From positions 1 through 64,000 of the forward strand of contig NZ_ATZA01000023.1 of assembly GCF_000427965.1 (NCBI RefSeq): a stretch of DNA of 64,000 nt. Reading direction: 5' to 3'. The notes beneath the pieces were generated by a model. It saw nothing but the letters and a program-made list of their open reading frames with translations. It was not told the origin of the DNA and ran no database searches. The translations under genes and the position numbers were made by a program. Of the stretch, positions 33,782 to 41,786 are shown piece after piece (positions within the stretch are counted from its first letter, which is position 1; each line of letters opens with the position of its first letter). Origin of the DNA: Olivibacter sitiensis DSM 17696. GTDB lineage: Bacteria > Bacteroidota > Bacteroidia > Sphingobacteriales > Sphingobacteriaceae.

Positions 33782-33955
33782 ACCCTGGGAGCTTATTCGG
33801 CTTTCTTTGACGTTGCATTGGCAATTACTTCGCCAATAGCTGGAATTATTGCTAATTCATTCGGTTATCAAAATGTATTTGCATTGGGGGCATTGGGGGC
33901 AATCGCTTCAATAGTTATTGCGGTGTTAAGTATAAGGCGAACCAACAAGAACTAA
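33782..33955 (+). pseudogene. MFS transporter, C-terminal remnant
   Basis: The frame encodes about 57 residues beginning GAYSAFFDVALAITSPIAG and ending IAVLSIRRTNKN, the last two membrane helices of a major facilitator superfamily transporter, ending in a normal stop. It starts straight after an in-frame TGA and has no start codon or upstream part. It marks the edge of the accessory zone and lies upstream of the epimerase gene. Confidence 0.75.
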
Positions 33956-34100
33956 CAAAGCCCGTGCTGCCAAGTTGTATTGGCATCAGGTGGAGTTCAA
34001 TGCTTCGCCTGTACTTTTTGGCTACTACAATCCGCCTTTTGGCTACATCGGTTTGCTAAGTTGTGCGGAGTTTTGCATTGTCGAATTAAAAGAACAAAAA

Positions 34101-34973
34101 ATGAAAGTATTTGTAACAGGTGCATCCGGATTTGTCGGCTCTGCCGTAGTGAAAGAATTATTAAGCGCAGGACATCAGGTAATTGGTTTGGCACGTTCGG
34201 AGCAATCTGCAAAAATTGTCAGCGAAGCAGGTGCAGAAGTATTGATGGGAAGCCTTGAAGATCTGGATACTTTGAAGCAAGGTGCATCAGAGGCTGACGG
34301 TGTCATCCACGCTGCGTTTTCTCATGATTTTACTGATTACCTGAAAGCCAGTGAATTGGATAAGACCGCTATCAATACAATGTGCCAAGCAATGCTTGGC
34401 ACAGCCAAACCGATTGTAGTCACTGCGGGTATATTGGGATTGGAGCCGATAGAAGGAGCGATCACGGAAGAGAGCAGTACAGCAAATTCACCACGGCTTT
34501 CTGAAGCAACGGCTTTGGCATTGGCGGAAAAAGGCGTCCATGCATCTGTCGTTCGTTTTCCACCGTCTGTCCATGATAAAGGTGATAAAGGCTTTGTGCC
34601 ATTTCTAATTCAACTAGCACGTAATAAAGGCGTTGCCGCTTATCTCGAGGGCAATATTCGCTGGTCATCTGTACATCGTCTGGATGCGGCCAGAGCTTTT
34701 CGTTTAGCGGTAGAAAAATCTGCTAAGGGCGCTGTGTATAATGTGATTGGCGATAATGGCATAGCATTAAGGGATATGGCTTTGTTGATTGGTGAAAAGC
34801 TCAATGTACCCATAAAATCATTGAAAGATGAAGAAATTGACAGCCATTTTGATTGGATGGGCCGCTTTATACGGTTTGACAGTTATGCAACTAATCAAAA
34901 AACAAAAGAACTGTTGGATTGGGAACCGACGCATATCGGCTTATTGGAAGATATGGAAGAAAACTATTTTTAA
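34101..34973 (+). CDS. NAD-dependent epimerase/dehydratase family protein (SDR)
   Basis: An extended or atypical short-chain dehydrogenase of 290 residues. The N-terminal nucleotide-binding site is VFVTGASGFVGSAVVKELL, and the later VVRFPPSVHDKG and WSSVHRLDAARAFRLA match the substrate-domain blocks seen in putative sugar epimerases or quinone reductases of this group. The substrate is unknown. The ATG at 34101 is chosen over an upstream open frame that lacks the fold. It follows an MFS stub, a common acquired pairing. Confidence 0.88.
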   Translation: MKVFVTGASGFVGSAVVKELLSAGHQVIGLARSEQSAKIVSEAGAEVLMGSLEDLDTLKQGASEADGVIHAAFSHDFTDYLKASELDKTAINTMCQAMLGTAKPIVVTAGILGLEPIEGAITEESSTANSPRLSEATALALAEKGVHASVVRFPPSVHDKGDKGFVPFLIQLARNKGVAAYLEGNIRWSSVHRLDAARAFRLAVEKSAKGAVYNVIGDNGIALRDMALLIGEKLNVPIKSLKDEEIDSHFDWMGRFIRFDSYATNQKTKELLDWEPTHIGLLEDMEENYF

Positions 34974-34985
34974 TCCCGAAACAAA

Positions 34986-35906
34986 ATGAAGTACCTATTC
35001 ATCCTATTAATATCCCTTACAATGACAATATTTTCTCGAGCACAATCCAATGTTTCTGCTTCAAAAAATGATGAAGCGGCAGTTGAAAAACTAGCAACAC
35101 GATTTGCCGATGCGTGGAATAGGCACGATGCAAAAATATTCGCAGCTTTTTTTACAGAAGATGCCGACTTTACCAACGTACGTGGTCAACGTTTTATAGG
35201 GCGCACCGAGATAGAAACCCATCACGAACCAGCATTTGCTTCCCGATTTAAGGAATCGCATGTAACCATTACCAAAACCGAAATCCGGTTTATAAAAAAG
35301 GACGTAGCTACCGTGGATGCCTGGTGGGAAATGAACGGCGTAAAACTCCCGGATGGCAAAGAAGCACCTAATGAAGCAGGTCTGATGAACTTCGTAGCCA
35401 CCGAGATGAATGGGGAATGGCTAATCAGCGTCATACACAATATGGGTTTGCATACAGATAATAAGATTTCTAACTTGATCGCTAAAAATTCAAATACTAT
35501 GGATTTCCTTTCAACAAGGATTATAACGGGCGACGTAAAAAAAATGGTAGATTTTTACCAACATATCACAGGAATAAAGGCCACTCAGTTCACTCCCGAT
35601 TTTGCCGAATTCAAAACCGACGCAGCCGCATTGGCAATAGGAAGTACGGGTACTATGCAATTTTTTGGTGGTGATGAAGTGGCCAAAGCGGCACAAAACC
35701 AAACTGTCATCATAGAATTCAGGGTAAAAGATGTGGATGAAACTTATACCAAACTCAAAGATTTTCTACAAAGCAATCTTGTACAGCAGCCTACTACTAT
35801 GCCCTGGGGGAACAGGTCATTGCTATTCCGTGACCCAGATGGAAATCTTATTAATTTTTTTACACCAGTAACGCCTGAAGCTATCAAACGATTTGATGGA
35901 GAATAA
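34986..35906 (+). CDS. NTF2-like (SgcJ/EcaC)-VOC fusion protein
   Basis: A secreted 306-residue fusion. The signal peptide ends IFSRAQS. The N-terminal domain (about 30-150) is a SnoaL/NTF2-like fold of the SgcJ/EcaC type (ATRFADAWNRHDAKIFAAFFTEDADFTN, WEMNGVKLPDG, EWLISVIHN), and the C-terminal domain (about 170-298) is a vicinal-oxygen-chelate/glyoxalase-like fold (IITGDVKKMVDFYQHITG, LLFRDPDGNLINFF). Both bind small molecules, but no substrate is evident. It starts 12 bases after the epimerase gene. Confidence 0.83.
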   Translation: MKYLFILLISLTMTIFSRAQSNVSASKNDEAAVEKLATRFADAWNRHDAKIFAAFFTEDADFTNVRGQRFIGRTEIETHHEPAFASRFKESHVTITKTEIRFIKKDVATVDAWWEMNGVKLPDGKEAPNEAGLMNFVATEMNGEWLISVIHNMGLHTDNKISNLIAKNSNTMDFLSTRIITGDVKKMVDFYQHITGIKATQFTPDFAEFKTDAAALAIGSTGTMQFFGGDEVAKAAQNQTVIIEFRVKDVDETYTKLKDFLQSNLVQQPTTMPWGNRSLLFRDPDGNLINFFTPVTPEAIKRFDGE

Positions 35907-36079
35907 CGTAAGAAAAGGTTAATAGTCATCTGTTGGGTATTCTTGAACCATTAAGGAGTTAAGATTATTAAGAAAAAATAGTAGCAACCACTTTTAGAAT
36001 TTCGCTTAATGTCCCTTCATTCCTTAATGGTTTAAAAAGAATATAATGGAGAATTAGTTAACAGTTTTAAATTTATGCT

Positions 36080-37003
36080 ATGGCAGCAAATACAAAACCA
36101 ACACGGATAAAAACAATCACTGAATTTCACCGTTCAAGGGGACTGCCACCACCCGAGCATCCGTTGATCAGCGTGGTAGATTTTAGTAAGGTTGAACGCC
36201 CAACTAATATGAATGATGTCAATTGGATATTTGATTTCTACCAGATTTCACTGAAAAGCGGAATAGACTTCAAAATGAAATACGGGCAACAAGCGTATGA
36301 TTTTGACGAAGGGGTTATGTTTTTTATATCCCCCAATCAAGTCTTTAGGATCGAAACTGAATTAGAAGTTACAACAAAGCGCTCTGGATGGATGCTGCTC
36401 ATACATCCGGATTTTCTGTGGAATACATCACTTGCCAAAACCATTAAACAGTACGAATTCTTTGATTATGCGGTGAATGAGGCTTTGTTTCTTTCAGAAA
36501 AAGAGAAACAACTGGCCAATGGAATCGTTCAAAATATTCAGCAGGAATATCATTCCAATATTGATGATCTGAGCCAGCAGATTATCATTTCCCAGATTGA
36601 AACATTACTCAGTTATAGCGAAAGGTTCTATCGTCGTCAGTTTTTAACACGTAAGATAACAAACCACAATATCCTGGACGGTTTGGAAGATTTATTAACA
36701 GATTATTTTAGCAGTGACAACCTCATTTCCAAAGGTCTTCCTACCGTGCAGTTTCTCGCTAAAGAACTAAACATTTCTCCTAAGTATCTAAGTACCTTAC
36801 TAAAGGTGTTGACGGGGCAAACAACACAGCAACACATCCATCAAAAACTGATAGAGAAAGCCAAAGAAAAACTTTCCACAACCAATTTATCGGTTGGGGA
36901 AATTGCCTATCAATTGGGCTTCGAACATCCACAATCGTTCAATAAATTGTTTAGGAACAAAACCAAACAATCGCCTTTGGAATTCAGGCAATCGTTCAGT
37001 TGA
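36080..37003 (+). CDS. AraC family transcriptional regulator
   Basis: A 307-residue regulator with an N-terminal sensing domain (FKMKYGQQAYDFDEGVMFFISPNQVFRIETE) and a C-terminal double helix-turn-helix (VQFLAKELNISPKYLSTLLKVLTGQTTQQHI; LSVGEIAYQLGFEHPQSFNKLFRNKTKQSPLEFR). It is likely to regulate the neighbouring epimerase and fusion genes (inference). A C-terminal remnant of another AraC-type gene lies at about 39.0 kb. Confidence 0.88.
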   Translation: MAANTKPTRIKTITEFHRSRGLPPPEHPLISVVDFSKVERPTNMNDVNWIFDFYQISLKSGIDFKMKYGQQAYDFDEGVMFFISPNQVFRIETELEVTTKRSGWMLLIHPDFLWNTSLAKTIKQYEFFDYAVNEALFLSEKEKQLANGIVQNIQQEYHSNIDDLSQQIIISQIETLLSYSERFYRRQFLTRKITNHNILDGLEDLLTDYFSSDNLISKGLPTVQFLAKELNISPKYLSTLLKVLTGQTTQQHIHQKLIEKAKEKLSTTNLSVGEIAYQLGFEHPQSFNKLFRNKTKQSPLEFRQSFS

Positions 37004-37020
37004 AAAAGTAGCAAAAAGGG

Positions 37021-37165
37021 ACTATTGAGGCCGGGCCCGGCGTTCGGGCGGGTTGTTTACATGGAAACTTCCGTACGAAGCCGAAAGCTCAAATTTAGCA
37101 CAATTTTCAAACGAAGATCGTCTGTCGCTTGACTTAAAACCGCTGTTACGGGTAGTGTCATTTGT
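37021..37165. repeat. Recombination-site-like repeat, copy 1
   Basis: The core at 37089-37122 (starting TCAAATTTAGCA, ending ACGAAGATCGTC) matches the core at 38934-38968 with about 30 identical positions of 35, in the same orientation, and both lie in longer stretches with short inverted repeats. Copy 1 is at the 3' end of the NTF2-like minus-strand gene. Confidence 0.6.
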
Positions 37166-37175
37166 CCACTTCTAA

Positions 37176-37556
37176 TCAAGGTAATTGCATAAAACTTGCT
37201 CCAATAACTTTCAATGTGTCGTCAAAGCGTTTCCAAACTCTAAAATATCTGAATTTTCCTTCTATTGGCGTTCCCATCACTTTTCCCTTCGCTATCATGG
37301 TAACAATTGAAAGAGCAGTGTCGCCCGTTATTTTGATGTCGTCAATTTCTGTTGAGGCGTCTTCAATAACCATTGTTTTCGCTTTATGTGAGTTCAGGTC
37401 CATTTCTTTAGTTAAAATTTGTCCTGTCGGTGCCACTGCAACCAAATCATCGTGCAATAGCTGGTCAAGAATGTCCACATCGCTCACAAGTTGAGCCGAA
37501 AAAAGTTTGTTTTCTGCTTCGGCGACATTTTCTCTGGTAATTTCTGTTTTGTCCAT
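37176..37556 (-). CDS. NTF2-like (DUF4440/SnoaL) family protein
   Basis: A 126-residue cytosolic protein of the nuclear transport factor 2-like fold: AEAENKLFSAQLVSDVDILDQLLHDDLVAVAPTGQILTKEM, IKITGDTALSIVTMIAKGKVMGTPIEGKFRYFRVWKRFDDTLKVIGASFM. The family has many small-molecule or scaffold roles; none can be named here. It is one of three minus-strand genes lying between two copies of a recombination-site-like repeat. Confidence 0.8.
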   Translation of the reverse strand: MDKTEITRENVAEAENKLFSAQLVSDVDILDQLLHDDLVAVAPTGQILTKEMDLNSHKAKTMVIEDASTEIDDIKITGDTALSIVTMIAKGKVMGTPIEGKFRYFRVWKRFDDTLKVIGASFMQLP

Positions 37557-37664
37557 ATTCTTATTTATTGTCGTTTCGTTTGTTGGATTGCCTGCCCGTA
37601 ATTATTTTTTCTAACATTTATTTAAAAAGACGATAGAAGTCCGTCAGTAAACCATACTCCGTCT

Positions 37665-38381
37665 CTATTTTTTCATTGCTTCAATTTTCAGCTCTTTTGG
37701 CATTTTTTCAATAGCGTAACGAAGAGCTGTTCGTGGCATTATTTCTCTTTTTGATATGATGTAGTCAAATACTTTTTCCTGGTTACTTTCGCTCGCTGCT
37801 TTTAACATCCAGCCATAACCCTTTTGGACTAAATCATCTTTGTCTAAAAGTAATATATCGGCAATTTCAAATATTTCTTTCAGGAATAATCCTTTTCTTG
37901 CAGGGATGATAAGTGTTACGGCAGATGCTCGCTTTGTCCAACGATTTGACGATGTTGCCCACTTCTTTAATTCGCTGATATATTCGGGATACATCATTAT
38001 AAATGTTCCGATAGTATGGTTGCACAGCGTGTCACAGTCAACCCAATTGTTGACATAATTATTCACCCAATGCTCAAAAACCCCGAAGTCCGTTGGCTCA
38101 TATTGTTTCTCTAATGATTCTGTGAATTGACAAGCTATAATTGCTTCTTCAAGATATCTGGATTTCCATAATTTTTCACAAATTGCGAAAACATCTTCTT
38201 TTGAAAATGATTTTGCCTGTTTCCAAAATTCTTTTGCAATTTTATTTGCTTCTGCAGTTTTTACGCCATATACTAACGCTTCGTCTCCCTTTTTGAAAAA
38301 ACGGCTTGAAGACTTCCGTGTTGCAAGGTCTGCATTATTTAGCAAAGCTGTTCTAAGCTCTTTTATAAATTTCTCTTTCAT
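37665..38381 (-). CDS. AlkD-like DNA alkylation repair protein
   Basis: A HEAT-repeat-like DNA glycosylase relative of about 238 residues. Patterns of the AlkD family are visible: KFIKELRTALLNNADL, VYGVKTAEANKIAKEFWKQAK, KLWKSRYLEEAIIACQFTE, VNNWVDCDTLCNHTIGTF, ASSNRWTKRASAVTLII and QKGYGWMLKAASE (the WDxxD-like block). The ATG at 38381 is preferred to a TTG at 38399 that overlaps the end of the DUF3788 gene. Such proteins remove bulky or cationic alkyl lesions. Confidence 0.85.
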   Translation of the reverse strand: MKEKFIKELRTALLNNADLATRKSSSRFFKKGDEALVYGVKTAEANKIAKEFWKQAKSFSKEDVFAICEKLWKSRYLEEAIIACQFTESLEKQYEPTDFGVFEHWVNNYVNNWVDCDTLCNHTIGTFIMMYPEYISELKKWATSSNRWTKRASAVTLIIPARKGLFLKEIFEIADILLLDKDDLVQKGYGWMLKAASESNQEKVFDYIISKREIMPRTALRYAIEKMPKELKIEAMKK

Positions 38382-38395
38382 CCCGCTTATTTTTA

Positions 38396-38824
38396 TCAAA
38401 GGTTCTTTTTATGATTGAGCAGAATAATAAAGTCTTGCAGCGTTTTTTCATCTTTTATATCTACGGTTAACGGAATGAGTTTTCCAACAGGTTCTCTATT
38501 AGCGAATGAAGTTTTAATTGCTTCGTCAAAGTTTAAATTTAGTACAGTCGGTCGGTTTTTTTCTGTAAAGTAAAAACTTGCTTTAATGAAATTTTCCCAA
38601 GCCGAAATCCAGACCAAGGTCTTTTTTTTGTAAGTAGCTTTTCCTAACCACGCTTTTCCGTCTTTATAGTATTTCCATTCAAAGGCGATATCTGCCATAG
38701 AAAAAGTTTGGTTGATTTTTTTCATAACCCCAAAAATGTTTTTATCAAGAACACGCTTAAATAAAATATCATCAGGTTTATGTTCCGGATTTCTGAGAAG
38801 TTGTTTAGGTGTTTCTTCTTTCAT
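38396..38824 (-). CDS. DUF3788 family protein
   Basis: A 142-residue cytosolic protein. The signature FEWKYYKDGKAWLGKATYKKKTLVWISAWENFIKASFYF identifies DUF3788, small proteins of unknown function. It lies directly upstream of the AlkD-like gene in the same direction with a 14-base gap and may be cotranscribed. A repeat bounds its 5' side. Confidence 0.78.
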   Translation of the reverse strand: MKEETPKQLLRNPEHKPDDILFKRVLDKNIFGVMKKINQTFSMADIAFEWKYYKDGKAWLGKATYKKKTLVWISAWENFIKASFYFTEKNRPTVLNLNFDEAIKTSFANREPVGKLIPLTVDIKDEKTLQDFIILLNHKKNL

Positions 38825-38871
38825 TTTGTTGGATTATGATTTTTATGGTCGCTCTTTTGGGATTGCCTATA

Positions 38872-39002
38872 ACGGTCGGCTACTTGGCGTAGTGGGGGCT
38901 TTTCAGCACTACACTTTATACGAAGCACGCTGTTCAAATTTAGCAATAATTTTCATACGAAGCACGTCACCCTGCCATTACACCAAACCCTTATTGGCAA
39001 CA
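38872..39002. repeat. Recombination-site-like repeat, copy 2
   Basis: The outer ends TTGCC-ATAA and TTAT-GGCAA form an imperfect palindrome, with inner complements (GTAGTG against CACTAC), enclosing the core at 38934-38968 shared with copy 1. The layout resembles integron attC sites, but the canonical 7-base motifs are not present. Confidence 0.6.
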
Positions 39003-39028
39003 CAGGCTTTTATTTGTTCGTCCGTCAG

Positions 39029-39115
39029 TTAAACGACAGTCTGAACTCCAAAGGCGACATTTCGGTTCTGCTTTTGAATAATCTACTGAACGCCTTTTGA
39101 TCGCTCTGAAAATCC
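39029..39115 (-). pseudogene. AraC regulator, C-terminal remnant
   Basis: The minus strand encodes FSRLFKSRTEMSPLEFRLSFN and a stop, the end of the second helix-turn-helix of an AraC-type protein, similar to but different from the end of the intact gene at 36.1-37.0 kb. No upstream part is present. Confidence 0.65.
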
Positions 39116-39237
39116 CAATGCCGTTAATATCAGTGCCAGCTGGGTAAGAGATAGAAATATGCGTTTAGTATGATCCACGAAGAAATAAAACAATTTATTG
39201 TTTTTTGAATTTTCATCTTTATAAGATCATCGTGTAG

Positions 39238-39403
39238 GACGAGGAAGCGTTACGGGCCAACCCCAATCCTTTTGCCGTTTGCGTGCTCATGGCCCTGCTG
39301 GCATTGAAGCGTAGGGGAGCGGACGACAATGAGCTAAAGGCCTGAAACACGACTTGTACAACCAGATGATGCGTAGGAAGATCGCAAAGGCCAAACGGTA
39401 GGG
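39238..39403 (+). pseudogene. Rpn/PDDEXK transposase-like protein, remnant
   Basis: The frame DEEALRANPNPFAVCVLMALLALKRRGADDNELKA reads like the middle of the Rpn family (recombination-promoting nuclease, formerly transposase/invertase), then a frame change leads to LKHDLYNQMMRRKIAKAKR and a stop. There is no start or catalytic domain, so it is a decayed fragment. Confidence 0.55.
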
Positions 39404-39467
39404 GATATGCCCTTTCCGTTCTTTTGTATACTTTTCTTATGCCAAACTCACATTAATAAAAATTTGA

Positions 39468-40364
39468 ATGAGGTTAAAAACTATTGATGCGTCATCATTA
39501 ACACCAGCCGAAATGCAAGGTTATTTGCACTATGCCATTGCACCCCGGCCGATATGTTTTGCATCCACTATTGATAAAAACGGCGAGGTTAATTTAAGTC
39601 CGTTTAGTTTTTTTAATGTGTTTAGTATCAATCCACCGATATGCGTTTTTTCGCCGACAAGCAGGGCGCGGGACAACACCGCTAAGCATACGCTTGAAAA
39701 CGTTTTGGAAATACCTGAATGTGTGATTAATATTGTGAACTATGATATGGTTCAACAGGCCTATTTAACTAGTAAAGATTATCCAAGAGAAGTAAATGAG
39801 TTTTCGAAAGCGGGGTTTACTGAATTGGCTTCGGAGACGGTAAAGCCACCCAGGGTAGCGGAATCGACCGTTCAATTGGAATGTGTAGTGAATGATGTGA
39901 TATCGTTAGGGAAAAACGGAGGAGCAGGTAATTTGGTTATTGCAGAGGTGAAACGGATTCATATCAATGAAGATATTTTGGATGCTAATGGCAGAATAGA
40001 CCCTCATAAAATAGATCTGGTGGCTCGTTTAGGCGGTGATTGGTATTGTAGGGTAAGCAGCGATAATTTATTTAAAATTTCCAAACCAATAGATTATGCC
40101 GGAATAGGTATCGGCGTAGATGCTTTTCCTAAAGAGGTTAAAAACTCCAACGTATTAACCGGGAATAACCTGGGGTTATTGGGGCTTGTTAAAACGCTAC
40201 CATCTGTTGAGGAGGTAGAAGCCTTTGGCAAAACCGATGAAATGAAAGAACTGCTTGATGGTGCCATTGACAGCCACACCCGCACCCTACGCCTGCATTT
40301 AAAAGCCAAACATTTGTTAGATAACGGCCGCGTAATGGATGCCTGGAAAGTGTTATTGATGTAG
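39468..40364 (+). CDS. Flavin reductase family protein
   Basis: An FMN-binding split-barrel protein of 298 residues: YLHYAIAPRPICFASTIDKNGEVNLSPFSFFNVFSINPPICVFSPT, CVINIVNY, and VVNDVISLGKNGGAGNLVIAEVKRIHI. Family members reduce or bind FMN and often partner monooxygenases; a C-terminal extension of about 90 residues is present. It follows a zone of remnants and precedes the tRNA-Arg cluster. The substrate is unknown. Confidence 0.85.
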   Translation: MRLKTIDASSLTPAEMQGYLHYAIAPRPICFASTIDKNGEVNLSPFSFFNVFSINPPICVFSPTSRARDNTAKHTLENVLEIPECVINIVNYDMVQQAYLTSKDYPREVNEFSKAGFTELASETVKPPRVAESTVQLECVVNDVISLGKNGGAGNLVIAEVKRIHINEDILDANGRIDPHKIDLVARLGGDWYCRVSSDNLFKISKPIDYAGIGIGVDAFPKEVKNSNVLTGNNLGLLGLVKTLPSVEEVEAFGKTDEMKELLDGAIDSHTRTLRLHLKAKHLLDNGRVMDAWKVLLM

Positions 40365-40513
40365 CTTCGGCCACCATTTTATCCATCAACAAGCAAATGG
40401 CTCGTTATCTTTCATAGCCTATATTTTATCAAACCAAATCTTTTAGATAAACAATGGATTACTCCAAAAAAAGAACAGGACAAACGAAAATTTATTTCAT
40501 TTATCCTGTTTAG

Positions 40514-40585
40514 TAGCCCCGACGGGAATCGAACCCATATCTAAAGTTTAGGAAACTTCTATTCTATCCGTTGAACTACAGGGCC
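40514..40585 (-). tRNA. tRNA-Arg (anticodon CCU)
   Basis: Minus-strand 72-base tRNA: the acceptor stem GGCCCTG pairs with CGGGGCT followed by A; the D arm is GTTC/GAAT, the anticodon stem GAAGT/ACTTT with loop TTCCTAA (CCU), and the T arm ATGGG TTCGATT CCCGT. No CCA is encoded. The first bases overlap the 3' end of the GIY-YIG ORF. Confidence 0.93.
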
Positions 40586-40834
40586 ATTTTCTGTCTGCAA
40601 AGATTTTAAAAATTCTTTACCTATACCAGATTTATAGTGTTTTTCTTTTTCTCTTGCTGCACTTCTATCTGCAATCTCTTCTATATGAACCAATTGCCAA
40701 GGAATATGTCCCTTGGTAGATTTTGTTTTTCCAGTATTGTGTTGCACCAAGCGCCTTTCGACATCACTAGAAAACCCAACATATATTCTTCCGTCTCTTT
40801 TACTCCTCAAGGCATATACATAATATATTCCCAT
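40559..40834 (-). CDS. GIY-YIG endonuclease domain protein embedded between tRNA copies
   Basis: A 91-residue protein of the URI-type GIY-YIG fold: the paired motif IYYVYAL and RIYVGFS, then VERRLVQHN and RSAAREKEKHYKSGIG. Its ATG lies in the remnant of a duplicated tRNA-Arg and its last residues (GPVVQRIE) and TAG are read from the first 27 bases of the intact tRNA-Arg. The gene thus lies between two tRNA copies and looks like a mobile or homing unit that restores the tRNA it interrupts (inference). It may also be a solo nuclease, since this fold also occurs in chromosomal UvrC-like proteins. Confidence 0.8.
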   Translation of the reverse strand: MGIYYVYALRSKRDGRIYVGFSSDVERRLVQHNTGKTKSTKGHIPWQLVHIEEIADRSAAREKEKHYKSGIGKEFLKSLQTENGPVVQRIE

Positions 40835-40897
40835 ATCTAAAGTTTAGGAAACTTCCCTGCCTGCCGGCAGGTATTCTATCCGTTGAACTACAGGGCC
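40830..40897 (-). pseudogene. Broken tRNA-Arg (CCU) duplicate
   Basis: From the 5' end (40897) this repeats the first 52 bases of the intact tRNA-Arg through the anticodon arm to ATATGGG, but with a 16-base insert (40856-40871, CCTGCCTGCCGGCAGG) at the base of the anticodon stem, and the T arm and 3' acceptor strand are missing. It is therefore not a functional tRNA. Confidence 0.9.
40856..40871. repeat. CCTGCC/GGCAGG palindromic repeat
   Basis: A 16-base palindromic insert CCTGCCTGCCGGCAGG in the broken tRNA copy. A related palindrome forms the centre of the MITE-like element at 915-933, so it may be a genome-wide short repeat. Confidence 0.7.
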
Positions 40898-41069
40898 GTC
40901 AAAAAGTGGCACAAATATAAGCATTATTATAACAGTAGATAACGCACAGAATGAAAAAACTTAGAGATTTAAGCTTTCTATCAAGAGAGTTTATTTTGTT
41001 TGTTTGTTATTATAATTTTTATCTATATGTCTATAGTGATTAATGATAGTGTTTTTGATACACTAGTCG

Positions 41070-41077
41070 TATATTTG
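41070..41077 (+). promoter_or_regulatory. Promoter -7 box before peroxiredoxin
   Basis: TATATTTG matches the TAnnTTTG element and lies 52 bases before the ATG. No clear -33 TTG is found at the usual distance, so activation by a regulator is possible. Confidence 0.4.
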
Positions 41078-41129
41078 TGGCAGTAAAAAACAAAAGAAAT
41101 ATTCATTTATCAAATTAAATAATACAGTT

Positions 41130-41768
41130 ATGAGTTTAGTAGGAAAAAAATTCCCAAATATTACGGTAGATGCGATGGATCATATGGGTGACGATTTGAA
41201 GATCAATATCTTTGAAGAGGCAACCAATAAAGGCAAAAAAGTATTGTTGTTTTGGTATCCAAAAGATTTCACGTTTGTATGTCCAACCGAATTGCATGCT
41301 TTTCAAGAAGCTTTGCCAGAATTTGAAAAACGCAATACAATTGTCATCGGCGCTTCTTGCGATACCAATGAAGTACATTTCGCTTGGTTGAATACGGCTA
41401 AGGACAATGGCGGTATCGAAGGTGTTACCTATCCTATATTGGCAGATACTACGCGCAACCTGTCTAACGTATTGGGTATTTTGGATGTTCAAAAGGCAGA
41501 GTACAGCGAAGAGTTCGATTCAGTGATCTTGGAAGGTTCCAACGTGGCTTATCGTGCTACCTACTTGGTAGACGAAGATGGTAAGATTTTCCATGAAAGC
41601 GTGAACGATATGCCCTTGGGTAGAAACGTAAAGGAATATTTGAGGCTGATTGACGCTTACGCACACGTACAAAAATTTGGCGAAGTATGTCCAGCAAACT
41701 GGGAAGAAGGCAAGGATGCCATGAATGCCGACCGTACTGGAGTTGCTAGTTATTTGGCTTCGCACTAA
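41130..41768 (+). CDS. Peroxiredoxin (AhpC/TSA family)
   Basis: A typical 2-Cys peroxiredoxin of 212 residues that reduces hydrogen peroxide and alkyl hydroperoxides. The peroxidatic cysteine (Cys51) is in DFTFVCPTELHAF, the resolving cysteine (Cys187) in EVCPANWEEG. It lies 18 bases before a thioredoxin-like gene that probably recycles it. Cytoplasmic, no signal peptide. Confidence 0.95.
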   Translation: MSLVGKKFPNITVDAMDHMGDDLKINIFEEATNKGKKVLLFWYPKDFTFVCPTELHAFQEALPEFEKRNTIVIGASCDTNEVHFAWLNTAKDNGGIEGVTYPILADTTRNLSNVLGILDVQKAEYSEEFDSVILEGSNVAYRATYLVDEDGKIFHESVNDMPLGRNVKEYLRLIDAYAHVQKFGEVCPANWEEGKDAMNADRTGVASYLASH

Positions 41769-41786
41769 AAGAGGAGATTTAAAATT

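Noticed and set aside
38872-39002. Canonical integron attC site
   Set aside because: The GTTRRRY and RYYYAAC motifs are absent, and no integron integrase is in the window.
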